This document shows, piece by piece, positions 40,821 through 50,291 of a DNA stretch of 64,000 nt. The notes below the pieces were generated by a model. It saw nothing but the letters and a program-made list of their open reading frames with translations. It was not told the DNA's origin and ran no database searches. Within the stretch, counting starts at the first letter, position 1, and each line of letters begins with the position of its first letter. Both the position numbers and the translations under genes were made by a program. Source of the stretch: an uncultured Collinsella sp. (GTDB lineage Bacteria > Actinomycetota > Coriobacteriia > Coriobacteriales > Coriobacteriaceae); assembly GCA_934646815.1 (NCBI GenBank), contig CAKUEW010000001.1, positions 124,001 through 188,000 of the forward strand. Direction: 5' to 3'.

Positions 40821-40904
40821 GGGGTAGCTAATTTGGGACGGGGCTTTTTTGACTACCCTGCACAAAGGGTAGTCAAAAAAGCCCCGTCCCAAATTAGCTA
40901 CCCC
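40821..40904. repeat. Long palindrome, family A (39-bp perfect arms, 6-base loop)
   Basis: Arms at 40821-40859 and 40866-40904 are complementary at all 39 positions. They contain TTTGGGACGGGGCTTTTTT and GACTACCC, shared with the element at 12485. Transcribed, this would be one of the most stable hairpins in the window. It ends 77 bp before the DUF1846 gene. Confidence 0.88.
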
Positions 40905-40980
40905 TGCCCCGGCGGTTGTGGAGGGTCCGCTCCGTTATAATCGCGTAGGACATTAAATGGAAACGGGACGGGAGCCATAC

Positions 40981-42462
40981 ATGCGCCAGGGTTTCGACAA
41001 CGCAAAGTATATTGAGCTGCAGGCTGCACACATTAAGGAGCGCATCTCGCAGTTTGGCGGCAAGCTCTATTTGGAGTTTGGCGGCAAGCTGTTTGACGAC
41101 TATCATGCCAGCCGTGTGCTGCCGGGTTTTGAGCCGGACAGCAAGTTCCGCATGCTCAAGAGCATCGCCGACGATGTCGAGGTCATTATCGCCATCAACG
41201 CCAACCATATCGAGAAGAATAAGGCCCGCGGTGACTTGGGCATTACCTACGATGAGGACGTGCTGCGCCTGGTCGACCTGTTCCGCGGCAACGGCTTTGC
41301 CGTCGCGGCCGTGGTGATCACGCAGTATGCCGGCCAGCCCGCTGCCGATGTCTTCCGCAATCGACTCAACTCGCTCGGCATTCCCGCTAAGCTTCACTAT
41401 CCCATCGAGGGCTATCCGCACGACGTGGACCTGATCGTGTCCGATGAGGGCTATGGCAAAAACGAATTTGTCGAGACCACCCGTCCGCTCGTCGTCGTTA
41501 CTGCCCCCGGCCCCGGCTCGGGCAAGCTCGCGACCTGCCTGTCGCAGCTGTATCACGAGCACAAGCACGGCACCGCTGCCGGCTATGCCAAATTCGAGAC
41601 CTTCCCGGTGTGGAACCTGCCGCTAACGCACCCCGTCAACATTGCCTACGAGGCCGCTACGGCGGACCTCGACGACGCCAACATCATCGACTCTTTCCAC
41701 CTGGAGGCCTATAACAAGACCACGGTCAACTACAACCGTGACGTCGAGGCCTTCCCGGTGGTTCGCGCCCTTATGGAGAAGATCTTGGGGGAGAGCCCCT
41801 ATCAGAGCCCCACGGACATGGGCGTCAACATGGTCGGTTTTGCGATTACCGACGACGATGCCTGCCGCGATGCCTCCAAGATGGAGATCGTGCGCCGCTA
41901 CTTTGCCGCGGTCGAAAACGTGCGCCGCACCGGTTTGGGCGATGAGCAGGTCGACCGTCTTAAGCTCATCATGAAGAAGGCCGGCATCGATAAGAACTAC
42001 TCACCGGCACGCTCTGCCGCTCTGACCAGGGAACAGCTGACGGGCGGCCCCGTGGGCGCCATGGTTATGCCCGACGGCTCCGTAGTGACGGGCAAGACCT
42101 CTACGCGCCTGGGCGCCGCGAGCTCCCTGATCATGAACGCGCTCAAGCATGTCTCGGGTGTCGATCTGGAGCTCGAGGTCATTAGCGATGAGGCGATTGA
42201 GCCCATCAGCAAGCTCAAGACGCATTTCCTGGGCAGCAAGAACCCGCGCCTGCACACCGACGAGACGCTCATGGCGCTTTCCATTACCTCGGCTACGAGC
42301 GAGACCGCGGCGCGCGTGCTGGCGGGCCTGGAGCAGCTGCGCGGTTGCGACGCATTCTTTAGCGTGATTATCTCGCCGACCGACGAGACAGTTCTGCGCA
42401 AGTTGGGCATTAACGTGTGCTGCGAGCCCAAGTTTGAGCGTCGCGGATTCTTCCATCGCTAA
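40981..42462 (+). CDS. DUF1846 family protein
   Basis: A 493-residue cytoplasmic protein of the conserved DUF1846 family, common in Firmicutes and some Actinobacteria, with structures known but no settled function. The start MRQGFDNAKYIELQ is highly typical. The middle has VVVTAPGPGSGKLATCLSQLY, a glycine-rich loop that looks nucleotide-binding, and ADLDDANIIDSFH. GGGAGCC precedes the ATG at 40981; an ATG at 40957 would add eight residues. It stands alone between a long palindrome and a terminator. A role as a phosphotransfer or nucleotide-dependent enzyme is only a guess. Confidence 0.9.
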   Translation: MRQGFDNAKYIELQAAHIKERISQFGGKLYLEFGGKLFDDYHASRVLPGFEPDSKFRMLKSIADDVEVIIAINANHIEKNKARGDLGITYDEDVLRLVDLFRGNGFAVAAVVITQYAGQPAADVFRNRLNSLGIPAKLHYPIEGYPHDVDLIVSDEGYGKNEFVETTRPLVVVTAPGPGSGKLATCLSQLYHEHKHGTAAGYAKFETFPVWNLPLTHPVNIAYEAATADLDDANIIDSFHLEAYNKTTVNYNRDVEAFPVVRALMEKILGESPYQSPTDMGVNMVGFAITDDDACRDASKMEIVRRYFAAVENVRRTGLGDEQVDRLKLIMKKAGIDKNYSPARSAALTREQLTGGPVGAMVMPDGSVVTGKTSTRLGAASSLIMNALKHVSGVDLELEVISDEAIEPISKLKTHFLGSKNPRLHTDETLMALSITSATSETAARVLAGLEQLRGCDAFFSVIISPTDETVLRKLGINVCCEPKFERRGFFHR

Positions 42463-42494
42463 GGCTTGGATAGACGATATAAACGTCATATATG

Positions 42495-42527
42495 GCCGCG
42501 TCGGGCATGCGCCTGGCGCGGCTTATT
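42495..42527 (+). terminator. Terminator after the DUF1846 gene
   Basis: Arms GCCGCG and CGCGGC with an inner GGC-ATGC-GCC stem, then TTATTT, 33 bp past the stop. A second hairpin, AAATAGCC/GGCTATTT, follows at 42556-42587. Confidence 0.65.
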
Positions 42528-42594
42528 TGAGCGCGCAGACCTTAAATTCGCTGAAAAATAGCCCGTTTACCTGCCTGAAGGCTATTTGAGGGGT

Positions 42595-42615
42595 ATACAA
42601 TTACCTTAATTGTAT
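42595..42615. promoter_or_regulatory. Operator-like palindrome before the winged-helix gene
   Basis: ATACAATTA-CCT-TAATTGTAT, perfect 9-bp arms, about 104 bp upstream of a small helix-turn-helix gene. It is AT-rich in a GC-rich setting and the size of a dimer binding site, so autoregulation is plausible. Confidence 0.5.
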
Positions 42616-42718
42616 CCACCCTTGGCGGGATACCGTACAAGGGGTGTTATCGGCCATTAAGAGATGCATCTGTCGTGCACGGCACCGGTATGACCGTGCT
42701 CGGTTTGAGGAGGCTGCC

Positions 42719-43057
42719 ATGGCGGGCAAGGGTCGTGCGAGTGTCAACGATATGAAGCGTGTCGAGGTGCTGGTGCTGATGGAGATTGCCCAGCAATCCG
42801 AGGGCAACGGAGGGGCATACGGCTTCTCGCGCAAGACGCTTGCCGACCGCGTGGGCGTGTCCCCGTATCGCGCCCGCGCCGCACTCGATCGCTTGGATTC
42901 GGATGGCCTCATCGAAGTGGTCTCGCGCTTTGACGACGACGGTGGCCAGCTCGCAAACGGAATCTGCCTTACTACGCGCGGCAATTGGTACCTTAAGGGC
43001 GTCCGTGCCGGCATGCTCGTCCAGGAAATGGCGAAGAGCGAGACTGCCGGCTGTTAA
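42719..43057 (+). CDS. Small winged helix-turn-helix regulator
   Basis: A 112-residue protein with one winged-helix domain: helix 1 VLVLMEIAQQS, the recognition pair FSRKTLADRVGVSPYRARAALDRLDSDGLIEV, and a wing with RFDDDGGQ. The rest is a short C-terminal helix, so there is no separate effector domain. The layout resembles MarR/GntR-like or PadR-like small regulators but I cannot name a family. GAGGAGG precedes the ATG at 42719. An upstream in-frame ATG at 42644 would place the ribosome site inside the gene. The palindrome at 42595 may be its own operator. The target is unknown. Confidence 0.75.
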   Translation: MAGKGRASVNDMKRVEVLVLMEIAQQSEGNGGAYGFSRKTLADRVGVSPYRARAALDRLDSDGLIEVVSRFDDDGGQLANGICLTTRGNWYLKGVRAGMLVQEMAKSETAGC

Positions 43058-43079
43058 CGTATCCGCTCAACATGTTGGG

Positions 43080-43112
43080 GCGCCGTTTTCGGTAACGGAG
43101 GCGGCGCTTTTG
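43080..43112 (+). terminator. Terminator after the winged-helix gene
   Basis: Arms GCGCCG and CGGCGC with an inner CCGTTTTCGG hairpin, then TTTTGTTT. Confidence 0.75.
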
Positions 43113-43230
43113 TTTCGAGTTTGAGAAATGCGGACGCTCGTGTGAAAAATTCCGAATGGCAATCGATGCGAGTATTACAATGAAGACCCGTAAGATGTGA
43201 ATAGATAACTTCTACGGGAAGCGCAGGTAA

Positions 43231-44898
<1,668 letters not shown>

Positions 44899-44900
44899 GG

Positions 44901-45842
44901 GTGCCGGCGAGCAAGAAACATAACGAAGCCACTCCCTCGTCGCTTGCTGTCGCGGCGGGGGAGTATCTTGATTATCTAGCGGTCGAACGCGGCCTGGCGC
45001 GCAATACCATTGCGGCGTATCGTCGCGACCTGACGACCTACTGTGCCTTCCTTGAGCGCGCGGGGGCGGGTTCGTTCGATGATGTTGACCGCCATATGGT
45101 CGAGCGCTTTATCGCCGAGCGGCGTGAGGGCGGCTATTCCGATGCCTCGGTGGAGCGTGCGCTTGCGGCCGTTAAGGGCCTGCATGCCTTTTTGGTTCGC
45201 GAGGGCACGGTGCGCCAAAACCCTACGGCGGCGCTGCGCCTGCCCAAGAAGGCCGAGCGACTGCCGGAGTATCTCTCGATCGACGATGTTGCGGCCCTGC
45301 TCGATCAGGATTTTCCTGCGAGCGAGATGGGTTTGCGTGACCGTGCCATCCTTGAGGTGCTCTACGGCTGCGGTCTGCGCGTGAGCGAGCTGGTGGGACT
45401 CGACATCGGTGACATTCATATCGACGACGGTTTTGTGCTTGTGCGCGGCAAGGGCTCCAAGGAGCGCCTGGCTCCGTTGGTGGGAAACGCGGCGCGCGCC
45501 CTTACACACTATATATGTGATGCGCGCGGGTGCCTGGCGGCCCATGCCCACGGGCTTGAGACCACGGCGGTGTTTTTAAACAAGAACGGCCGGCGCCTGT
45601 CGCGCCAGGGCGTGCATGTGATTTGCGAGCGCTATGGGCGTCAGGTGGGACTGGTGGGGCTCCATCCCCACACGTTGCGCCACTCTTTTGCCACCCATAT
45701 GCTGGCAGGCGGTGCCGACCTTCGCGTGCTGCAGGAGATCTTGGGCCATGCCGATATATCGACCACGCAGGTCTACACGCATGTCGACCGCACGCAACTG
45801 ACCGAGGTATACCTGGCGGCGCATCCGCTGGCACATCGCTGA
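44901..45842 (+). CDS. Tyrosine recombinase, XerC/XerD-type
   Basis: A 313-residue integrase-family recombinase that resolves chromosome dimers at dif sites. The N-terminal SAM-like DNA-binding part has YLAVERGLARNTIAAYRRDL. The catalytic residues are Arg in GCGLRVSELVGLD, His-x-x-Arg in HPHTLRHSFATHML, His in ILGHADISTTQVYTHV and the nucleophile Tyr in the same stretch. The GTG start lies 2 bp after pyrG, a linkage seen in other actinobacteria. Whether it acts as XerC or XerD cannot be told from this window; a standard chromosomal role is likely, since no integrated element is seen. Confidence 0.9.
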   Translation: MPASKKHNEATPSSLAVAAGEYLDYLAVERGLARNTIAAYRRDLTTYCAFLERAGAGSFDDVDRHMVERFIAERREGGYSDASVERALAAVKGLHAFLVREGTVRQNPTAALRLPKKAERLPEYLSIDDVAALLDQDFPASEMGLRDRAILEVLYGCGLRVSELVGLDIGDIHIDDGFVLVRGKGSKERLAPLVGNAARALTHYICDARGCLAAHAHGLETTAVFLNKNGRRLSRQGVHVICERYGRQVGLVGLHPHTLRHSFATHMLAGGADLRVLQEILGHADISTTQVYTHVDRTQLTEVYLAAHPLAHR

Positions 45843-45878
45843 CCTGCGCTTTTAGCAAAACCCCATAGAAGATTAGAG

Positions 45879-45941
45879 GACGGCCCCAGCCTACTCTAAC
45901 GCGCGATGTGCGCGTTTTGGAGTGGACTGGGGCCCGTCTTT
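45879..45941 (+). terminator. Terminator of pyrG-xer
   Basis: Outer arms GACGGCCCCAG and CTGGGGCCCGTC enclose a further imperfect stem and the inner ACGCGC/GCGCGT, then TTT. It resembles the nested palindromes in layout. Confidence 0.75.
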
Positions 45942-46125
45942 GCGTGTTGCCGGGGCGCTGCGGGTGGGTCGCGTGTGCCGTCGGTGGGGGAGTTTGGGGG
46001 GCGATGTGAACGGCGTGTAAAGGGGCGTAAAAATCGCCTCAAGGTCAACTTGAAGGTTGAGGTTGAAGAACGGAGTGCCACAGGTGGCATCTCGCGTTTG
46101 CTGCAAACACAATATGTTGTGTTTC

Positions 46126-46139
46126 CGAACATATGCTCG
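46126..46139. promoter_or_regulatory. Candidate LexA (SOS) box before mraZ
   Basis: CGAACATATGCTCG differs at one position from the Gram-positive SOS box CGAACATATGTTCG. It lies 165 bp before mraZ. Confidence 0.45.
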
Positions 46140-46162
46140 GGGGTGTTTTGCTTTGGGAAAGG

Positions 46163-46208
46163 GGTGGAGTGGTGGGGCGGGGTGGGGGAAGGGGTGGGGA
46201 AAGGTGTT
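46163..46208 (+). promoter_or_regulatory. Candidate MraZ-binding repeat array
   Basis: GGTGGAG at 46163 and GGTGGGG at 46171, 46181 and 46193, with a partial GGTGTTG at 46203. The spacings of 8-12 bp suit binding of the ring-shaped MraZ, which recognises short G-rich direct repeats in front of its own gene in other bacteria. They lie about 100-140 bp before mraZ. Confidence 0.55.
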
Positions 46209-46303
46209 GAAAAATGGGGCGGTTCCCCATATTATTAATGGCGTCGACAGGCGGGGTGGTTCCCCGCGTACGTGCCATCTGAGTAACCGAGGGGAGGGCG
46301 CAC

Positions 46304-46738
46304 ATGGGAATGACGGGCGCATACGAGCGCAATCTCGATGCAAAAGGTCGTCTGTCCCTGCCTGCACCCCTTCGCGAGGAACTTGGAGAGCACGTTCGCG
46401 TGTTTAAAGCCCTGGATGTCGATGCTCTGTACGTGTTCTCTGCCGAGGCCTTCGATAAGTGGGTCGAAGGACTCTTCGCGGGTCGTGAGGGCCACGAGGG
46501 TTTTAACCCCCGTGACATCAACGACCAGAAGCTCATGAGGGCGATCAACAAGCGCACCACGTCGATGGATGTGGACAGCGCGGGTCGTATCGGCTTATCT
46601 GAGTCTCTCCGCAAGCAGGCGAACCTCGACCGCGAGGTCACGGTTGTGGGCAACTACGACCACCTTGAGGTTTGGGATCGCGCCGCGGCCGATGAGGACG
46701 ATGACGACGAGGCCCTGCTGGACCTCTTCTTCTCGTAA
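46304..46738 (+). CDS. mraZ: Transcriptional regulator MraZ
   Basis: A 144-residue MraZ with two SpoVT/AbrB-like halves. The first half has AYERNLDAKGRLSLPAPLRE and the second TSMDVDSAGRIGLSESLRK. It represses its own cluster by binding direct repeats; a matching G-rich array lies upstream. The acidic C-terminus (DEDDDDEALLDLF) is usual in actinobacteria. It is the first gene of the dcw cluster, followed by rsmH. Confidence 0.95.
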   Translation: MGMTGAYERNLDAKGRLSLPAPLREELGEHVRVFKALDVDALYVFSAEAFDKWVEGLFAGREGHEGFNPRDINDQKLMRAINKRTTSMDVDSAGRIGLSESLRKQANLDREVTVVGNYDHLEVWDRAAADEDDDDEALLDLFFS

Positions 46739-46758
46739 GGGCAAGGCACGAGTAACGG

Positions 46759-47724
46759 ATGGAGCGTGGGATCTTGACACAAGAATATCGGCATGAACCT
46801 GTCATGCTCGGCGAAGTGCTTGAGTCGCTGCAGCTAAAGAGCGGCTCTGTCGTCTGCGATTGCACCCTTGGCGGTGCCGGTCATTCGGTAAAGATGGCTG
46901 CGCAGGTGGGGGAGACGGGCCTTTTGCTCGGCGTCGACCAGGACGACATGGCCCTCGAGGCTGCTGGCGCCCGTCTGGACCGCGAGGTTCCCGGCGTGCC
47001 CCATCGGCTGCTGAAGGGCAACTTCGGCGACTTGGACGAGCTGCTTTGCTCGGCCGAGGTGCCCGGGGTCGATGGCTTCCTGTTCGATTTGGGCGTTTCG
47101 TCGCCGCAGCTCGATATCCCTGGAAGGGGCTTTTCGTATAACGAAGACGCCCCGTTGGACATGCGGATGGATCCGGGTAACAACACCTTAAACGCAGCTG
47201 AGGTCATTAACACCTATAACGAACACGACCTCGCCCGGATTCTACGCGTCTACGGCGAAGAGAAGTTCGCCTCGCAGATTGCGCGCGAGATCGTGCGCCG
47301 CCGCGAGCTAGAACCGATCGAAACCACCGGCCAGTTTGTCGAGATCATCAAGGCTGGAATACCTGCTGCCGCTCGTCGGCACGGCGGGCACCCGGCCAAG
47401 AAGAGTTTCCAGGCCATTCGCATCGAGGTCAATCACGAGCTCGATGTGCTCGAGAGAGGGCTTGACGCCGCCACCAGGTGGCTCAACCCGGGCGGACGCA
47501 TCTGCGTTATCTCGTATCACTCACTCGAGGACCGCATTGTAAAGAACCACTTTAAGGAGATGAGCCAGGGGTGCACGTGCCCGCCGGAGATTCCGGTGTG
47601 CGTGTGCGGCAACGTGCCGATACTCAAGGTCATCACCCGCAAACCCCTGGTTGCCCAACCCGATGAGGTTGCGCGCAACCCTCGGGCGAGATCTGCCAAG
47701 ATCCGCGTGGCGCAGCGCCTATAG
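46759..47724 (+). CDS. rsmH: 16S rRNA (cytosine1402-N4)-methyltransferase RsmH
   Basis: A 321-residue RsmH (MraW), modifying C1402 in the ribosomal P site with SAM. It shows YRHEPVML at the start, VCDCTLGGAGHS as the SAM loop, GFLFDLGVSSPQLD and the C-terminal RICVISYHSLEDRIVK. A TTG at 46774, with GGAG upstream, is a possible alternative start that would remove five residues. It follows mraZ by 20 bp as in most dcw clusters. Confidence 0.95.
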   Translation: MERGILTQEYRHEPVMLGEVLESLQLKSGSVVCDCTLGGAGHSVKMAAQVGETGLLLGVDQDDMALEAAGARLDREVPGVPHRLLKGNFGDLDELLCSAEVPGVDGFLFDLGVSSPQLDIPGRGFSYNEDAPLDMRMDPGNNTLNAAEVINTYNEHDLARILRVYGEEKFASQIAREIVRRRELEPIETTGQFVEIIKAGIPAAARRHGGHPAKKSFQAIRIEVNHELDVLERGLDAATRWLNPGGRICVISYHSLEDRIVKNHFKEMSQGCTCPPEIPVCVCGNVPILKVITRKPLVAQPDEVARNPRARSAKIRVAQRL

Positions 47725-47814
47725 CGCGACGCACGCGATATTGGACCTCCCGCTCGTACCACAAACGAAGCTTAAACACACTACCAACGTACTCGGGATG
47801 GGAGGCGGCATATC

Positions 47815-48285
47815 ATGGGCTATAACACCTCAAACGCAGCAGTCGCCTATGATATGAACGCCATGCCCGCTTACCGTGAGGCACCTGCGGCCCCCGTTGC
47901 TCCTCGCGAGCAGCGCTCGCCGCGCTTTGATGTCTATACGGGCGCGGGCCGTCAGGCAAACCAGGCGGTAAGCCCGGTTTTCATGAGCGTTCTAAAAACG
48001 TTTTGCATCATTGCGGCTATCTTTATGACGATCGGCGTGGCGCGCGTAGCACTTGCCGGTGTCACAGCCCAGGTGCTCAACAGCAACGCCGCGCTTACCA
48101 GCACGCTCGAGAAGGCGACCGACGAGAGCTCCGATTTGGAGGTCATGCACTCGGTCTACGGTGCCGACACGCGCATTCGCGACCTCGCGGGCGCTTATGG
48201 CATGGTGGAGCCCAGCGAGAGCGTTACACTTGACTTTTCGCAGGATGCAGCCGCGGGCGCTAGCTCGACCGCGACCGCTCAGTAA
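47815..48285 (+). CDS. ftsL: FtsL-like septum protein
   Basis: A 156-residue bitopic protein with a proline-rich cytoplasmic part (residues 1-55), one membrane helix (about 57-82, MSVLKTFCIIAAIFMTIGVARVAL) and an outer segment with coiled-coil character and then a low-complexity Ala/Ser end. Sequence similarity is weak, as always for FtsL, so the assignment rests on size, topology and position between rsmH and ftsI. It should act in the FtsQLB complex that activates the septal synthase. Its coiled-coil is shorter than usual. Confidence 0.75.
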   Translation: MGYNTSNAAVAYDMNAMPAYREAPAAPVAPREQRSPRFDVYTGAGRQANQAVSPVFMSVLKTFCIIAAIFMTIGVARVALAGVTAQVLNSNAALTSTLEKATDESSDLEVMHSVYGADTRIRDLAGAYGMVEPSESVTLDFSQDAAAGASSTATAQ

Positions 48286-48302
48286 CAAGACGGTAGCTGA
48301 GT

Positions 48303-50168
48303 ATGACAAATGACTATCGCCGCGGGTCCGATGGGACTCGCGGTTCTGGACGTCCCTCATCGCGGGGACGTTCTGGTTATCAAGGAACGGGTCGGCCATC
48401 TTACAACGTCAGGCCGTCCTATGGCAACGACCCCGCGTCGCGTCTCCGCGGCACGAATGGCCCTCAAATGCATAACACCAGACCGCGCAAGAACTCGTCG
48501 ACCGAATGGCTTACGGGCACGCCGCTGCCCCGCCGCGATGTCGTCATGGGCTGTATCGGTCTTGGTCTGGGCGCTGGCGTCCTTCGTCTTGCCGACTATC
48601 AAATAATCGAAGCCGATAAGCTGCGCGAGCGCGCCGATGCGCGCCGCCTGCTCGCCCAAACCCTCTATGCCAAGCGCGGCACCATCTACGACCGCAACGG
48701 TAATGTGCTGACCTCGTCGGTCGAATGCCGCAATATCGCCGTCAATCCGCTGCTGGTCGAGGATGTCGACAAGACAGTATCGGCGCTGGTCAAGGCGACC
48801 GGCGTCGACAAGAAGACCTGCCGTAAGCTCGTTGAGTCCGATGGCACCTGGGTGTATATCAAGCGCCAGGTGGACGAAGACGATGCCGCGGCGCTGGAGA
48901 AGAAAAATCTGCCCGGCGTGCTCTTTGAGCAGGCCATGAAGCGCGTATATCCGTATGGCAACCTTGCATCGCAGGTGCTGGGCGTGGTGAACGTGGACAA
49001 CGATGGCCTGACGGGCCTGGAAAAGCAATACAACAAGATGCTGACTGGCACGGACGGCTCCTTGGTCCGCGAGCGTGCCAGAGACGGCAGCTATATCGCG
49101 GGTGGCGCCTATAAGAAAGTCGCCGCGGTGGACGGTACCGATATCGTGACGACGCTCGATGTGAATATCCAGCGTGCCGCCGAGGACGCCCTGGCCGAGG
49201 CGGTCGAAAAGACCAAGGCCAAGAACGGCTCGGCGTTGGTGACCGATCCTGCGACCGGCGAGATCCTGGCTGCATGTTCGTATCCCACCTATGACCAGAC
49301 CGATCTTGAAAACGCCAAGACCGAGGATATGAACCTGCGGCTGGTTACCGATGCCTACGAGCCCGGCTCGGTCTTTAAGACGCTGGTGGCGGGTGCCGGT
49401 TTTGACCTGGGCGTCGTGCGTTCGAGCACGTCGTTTGAGGTTCCGGCGAGCATCAAGGTGGGCGACGACACCGTTACCGATGCCGACAAGCGCGACTACG
49501 CCATGTCGATGGATGTGCGCGAGATGATGCGCCGTTCGTCTAACGTCGGCTTTGTCCTGGTCGGACGCAAAATCGGTGCGGACGACTTTGCCACCTATGT
49601 CGATAAGTGGGGAATCGGCCACAGTTCCGGCGTCGATTTTCCGGGCGAGAGCCTGGGTATCGTCAAAGAGCGCGACCAGTATGATGGCGCGACGCTGGGA
49701 TCGATGAGCTTTGGTCAGGCGCTGTCCGTGTCGCCGATCGAGGTCGCGCGCGCCGTGGGCGGTATCGCCAACGGCGGCGTGATGATGACGCCGCACTTCT
49801 ATAAGTCCAGCAAGGGCGACGAGAAGGACTGGGGCGAAGGCGAGCAGGTAATATCCGAAGATGCTGCCGACCAGGTGACCTCGTGCATGCAGACGGTTGT
49901 TTCGGAGGGCACGGGCGTGGGCGGTGCCGTGGACGGCTACGATGTGGCGGGCAAGACCGGCACGGCCGAGCGCGCCGACGAGAACGGCGGCTACCTTAAG
50001 GAGAACTACATGTCATCCTTTATCGGCTTTGCCCCCGCTCAGTCACCCAAGGTGCTGTGCTACATCACGCTTGACGGTACGCCGAGCGGCTCCGATGCTG
50101 CCGCTGTGCCGTTCCAGAGCATTATGGCCAATGCGCTCGACGTGCTGGGCATTCCGCATACCAAGTAG
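48303..50168 (+). CDS. ftsI: Septal penicillin-binding protein FtsI (PBP3/PBP2-like)
   Basis: A 621-residue class B transpeptidase that cross-links septal peptidoglycan with FtsW. An Arg/Ser/Gly-rich cytoplasmic tail (residues 1-70) precedes a membrane anchor at about 78-98. The dimerisation domain starts near GTIYDRNGNVL. Catalytic motifs are SVFK (serine of GSVFKTL), SSN in RRSSNVG and KTG in VAGKTGTAE. The basic, Ser/Gly-rich N-terminal tail is longer than in E. coli and typical of actinobacteria. It starts 17 bp after ftsL. Confidence 0.95.
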   Translation: MTNDYRRGSDGTRGSGRPSSRGRSGYQGTGRPSYNVRPSYGNDPASRLRGTNGPQMHNTRPRKNSSTEWLTGTPLPRRDVVMGCIGLGLGAGVLRLADYQIIEADKLRERADARRLLAQTLYAKRGTIYDRNGNVLTSSVECRNIAVNPLLVEDVDKTVSALVKATGVDKKTCRKLVESDGTWVYIKRQVDEDDAAALEKKNLPGVLFEQAMKRVYPYGNLASQVLGVVNVDNDGLTGLEKQYNKMLTGTDGSLVRERARDGSYIAGGAYKKVAAVDGTDIVTTLDVNIQRAAEDALAEAVEKTKAKNGSALVTDPATGEILAACSYPTYDQTDLENAKTEDMNLRLVTDAYEPGSVFKTLVAGAGFDLGVVRSSTSFEVPASIKVGDDTVTDADKRDYAMSMDVREMMRRSSNVGFVLVGRKIGADDFATYVDKWGIGHSSGVDFPGESLGIVKERDQYDGATLGSMSFGQALSVSPIEVARAVGGIANGGVMMTPHFYKSSKGDEKDWGEGEQVISEDAADQVTSCMQTVVSEGTGVGGAVDGYDVAGKTGTAERADENGGYLKENYMSSFIGFAPAQSPKVLCYITLDGTPSGSDAAAVPFQSIMANALDVLGIPHTK

Positions 50169-50291
50169 GGGGTGCCCCCAAGGGCGGGGTCATTGTTTAA
50201 ACTAGAGGGTGTTCACACGCCCTGCACCACGCATGGGTGGCACTGGGATACAATACGCCGGTAGCATTATTAGGTTTACAGGGGAGCTGCA

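Larger units (their letters stand above)
45942..46303 (+). promoter_or_regulatory. Promoter region of the division and cell-wall cluster
   Basis: A 362-bp gene-free stretch. It contains the imperfect inverted pair CTCAAGGTCAACTTGAAG (46031-46048), the hairpin AAACACAA/TTGTGTTT (46105-46123), a LexA-type box (46126-46139) and an array of GGTGGGG repeats (46163-46208). No perfect -35/-10 pair was found. Confidence 0.5.

Noticed and set aside
44901-45842. Xer-type recombinase as a sign of an integrated mobile element
   Set aside because: It is cotranscribed with pyrG, and no attachment repeats or phage/plasmid genes are nearby, so a housekeeping Xer role is more likely.
46031-46048. CTCAAGGTCAACTTGAAG, similar to a MerR-family operator
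   Set aside because: No -35/-10 pair at 19-bp spacing around it and no merR gene nearby; kept only as a note in the promoter region.
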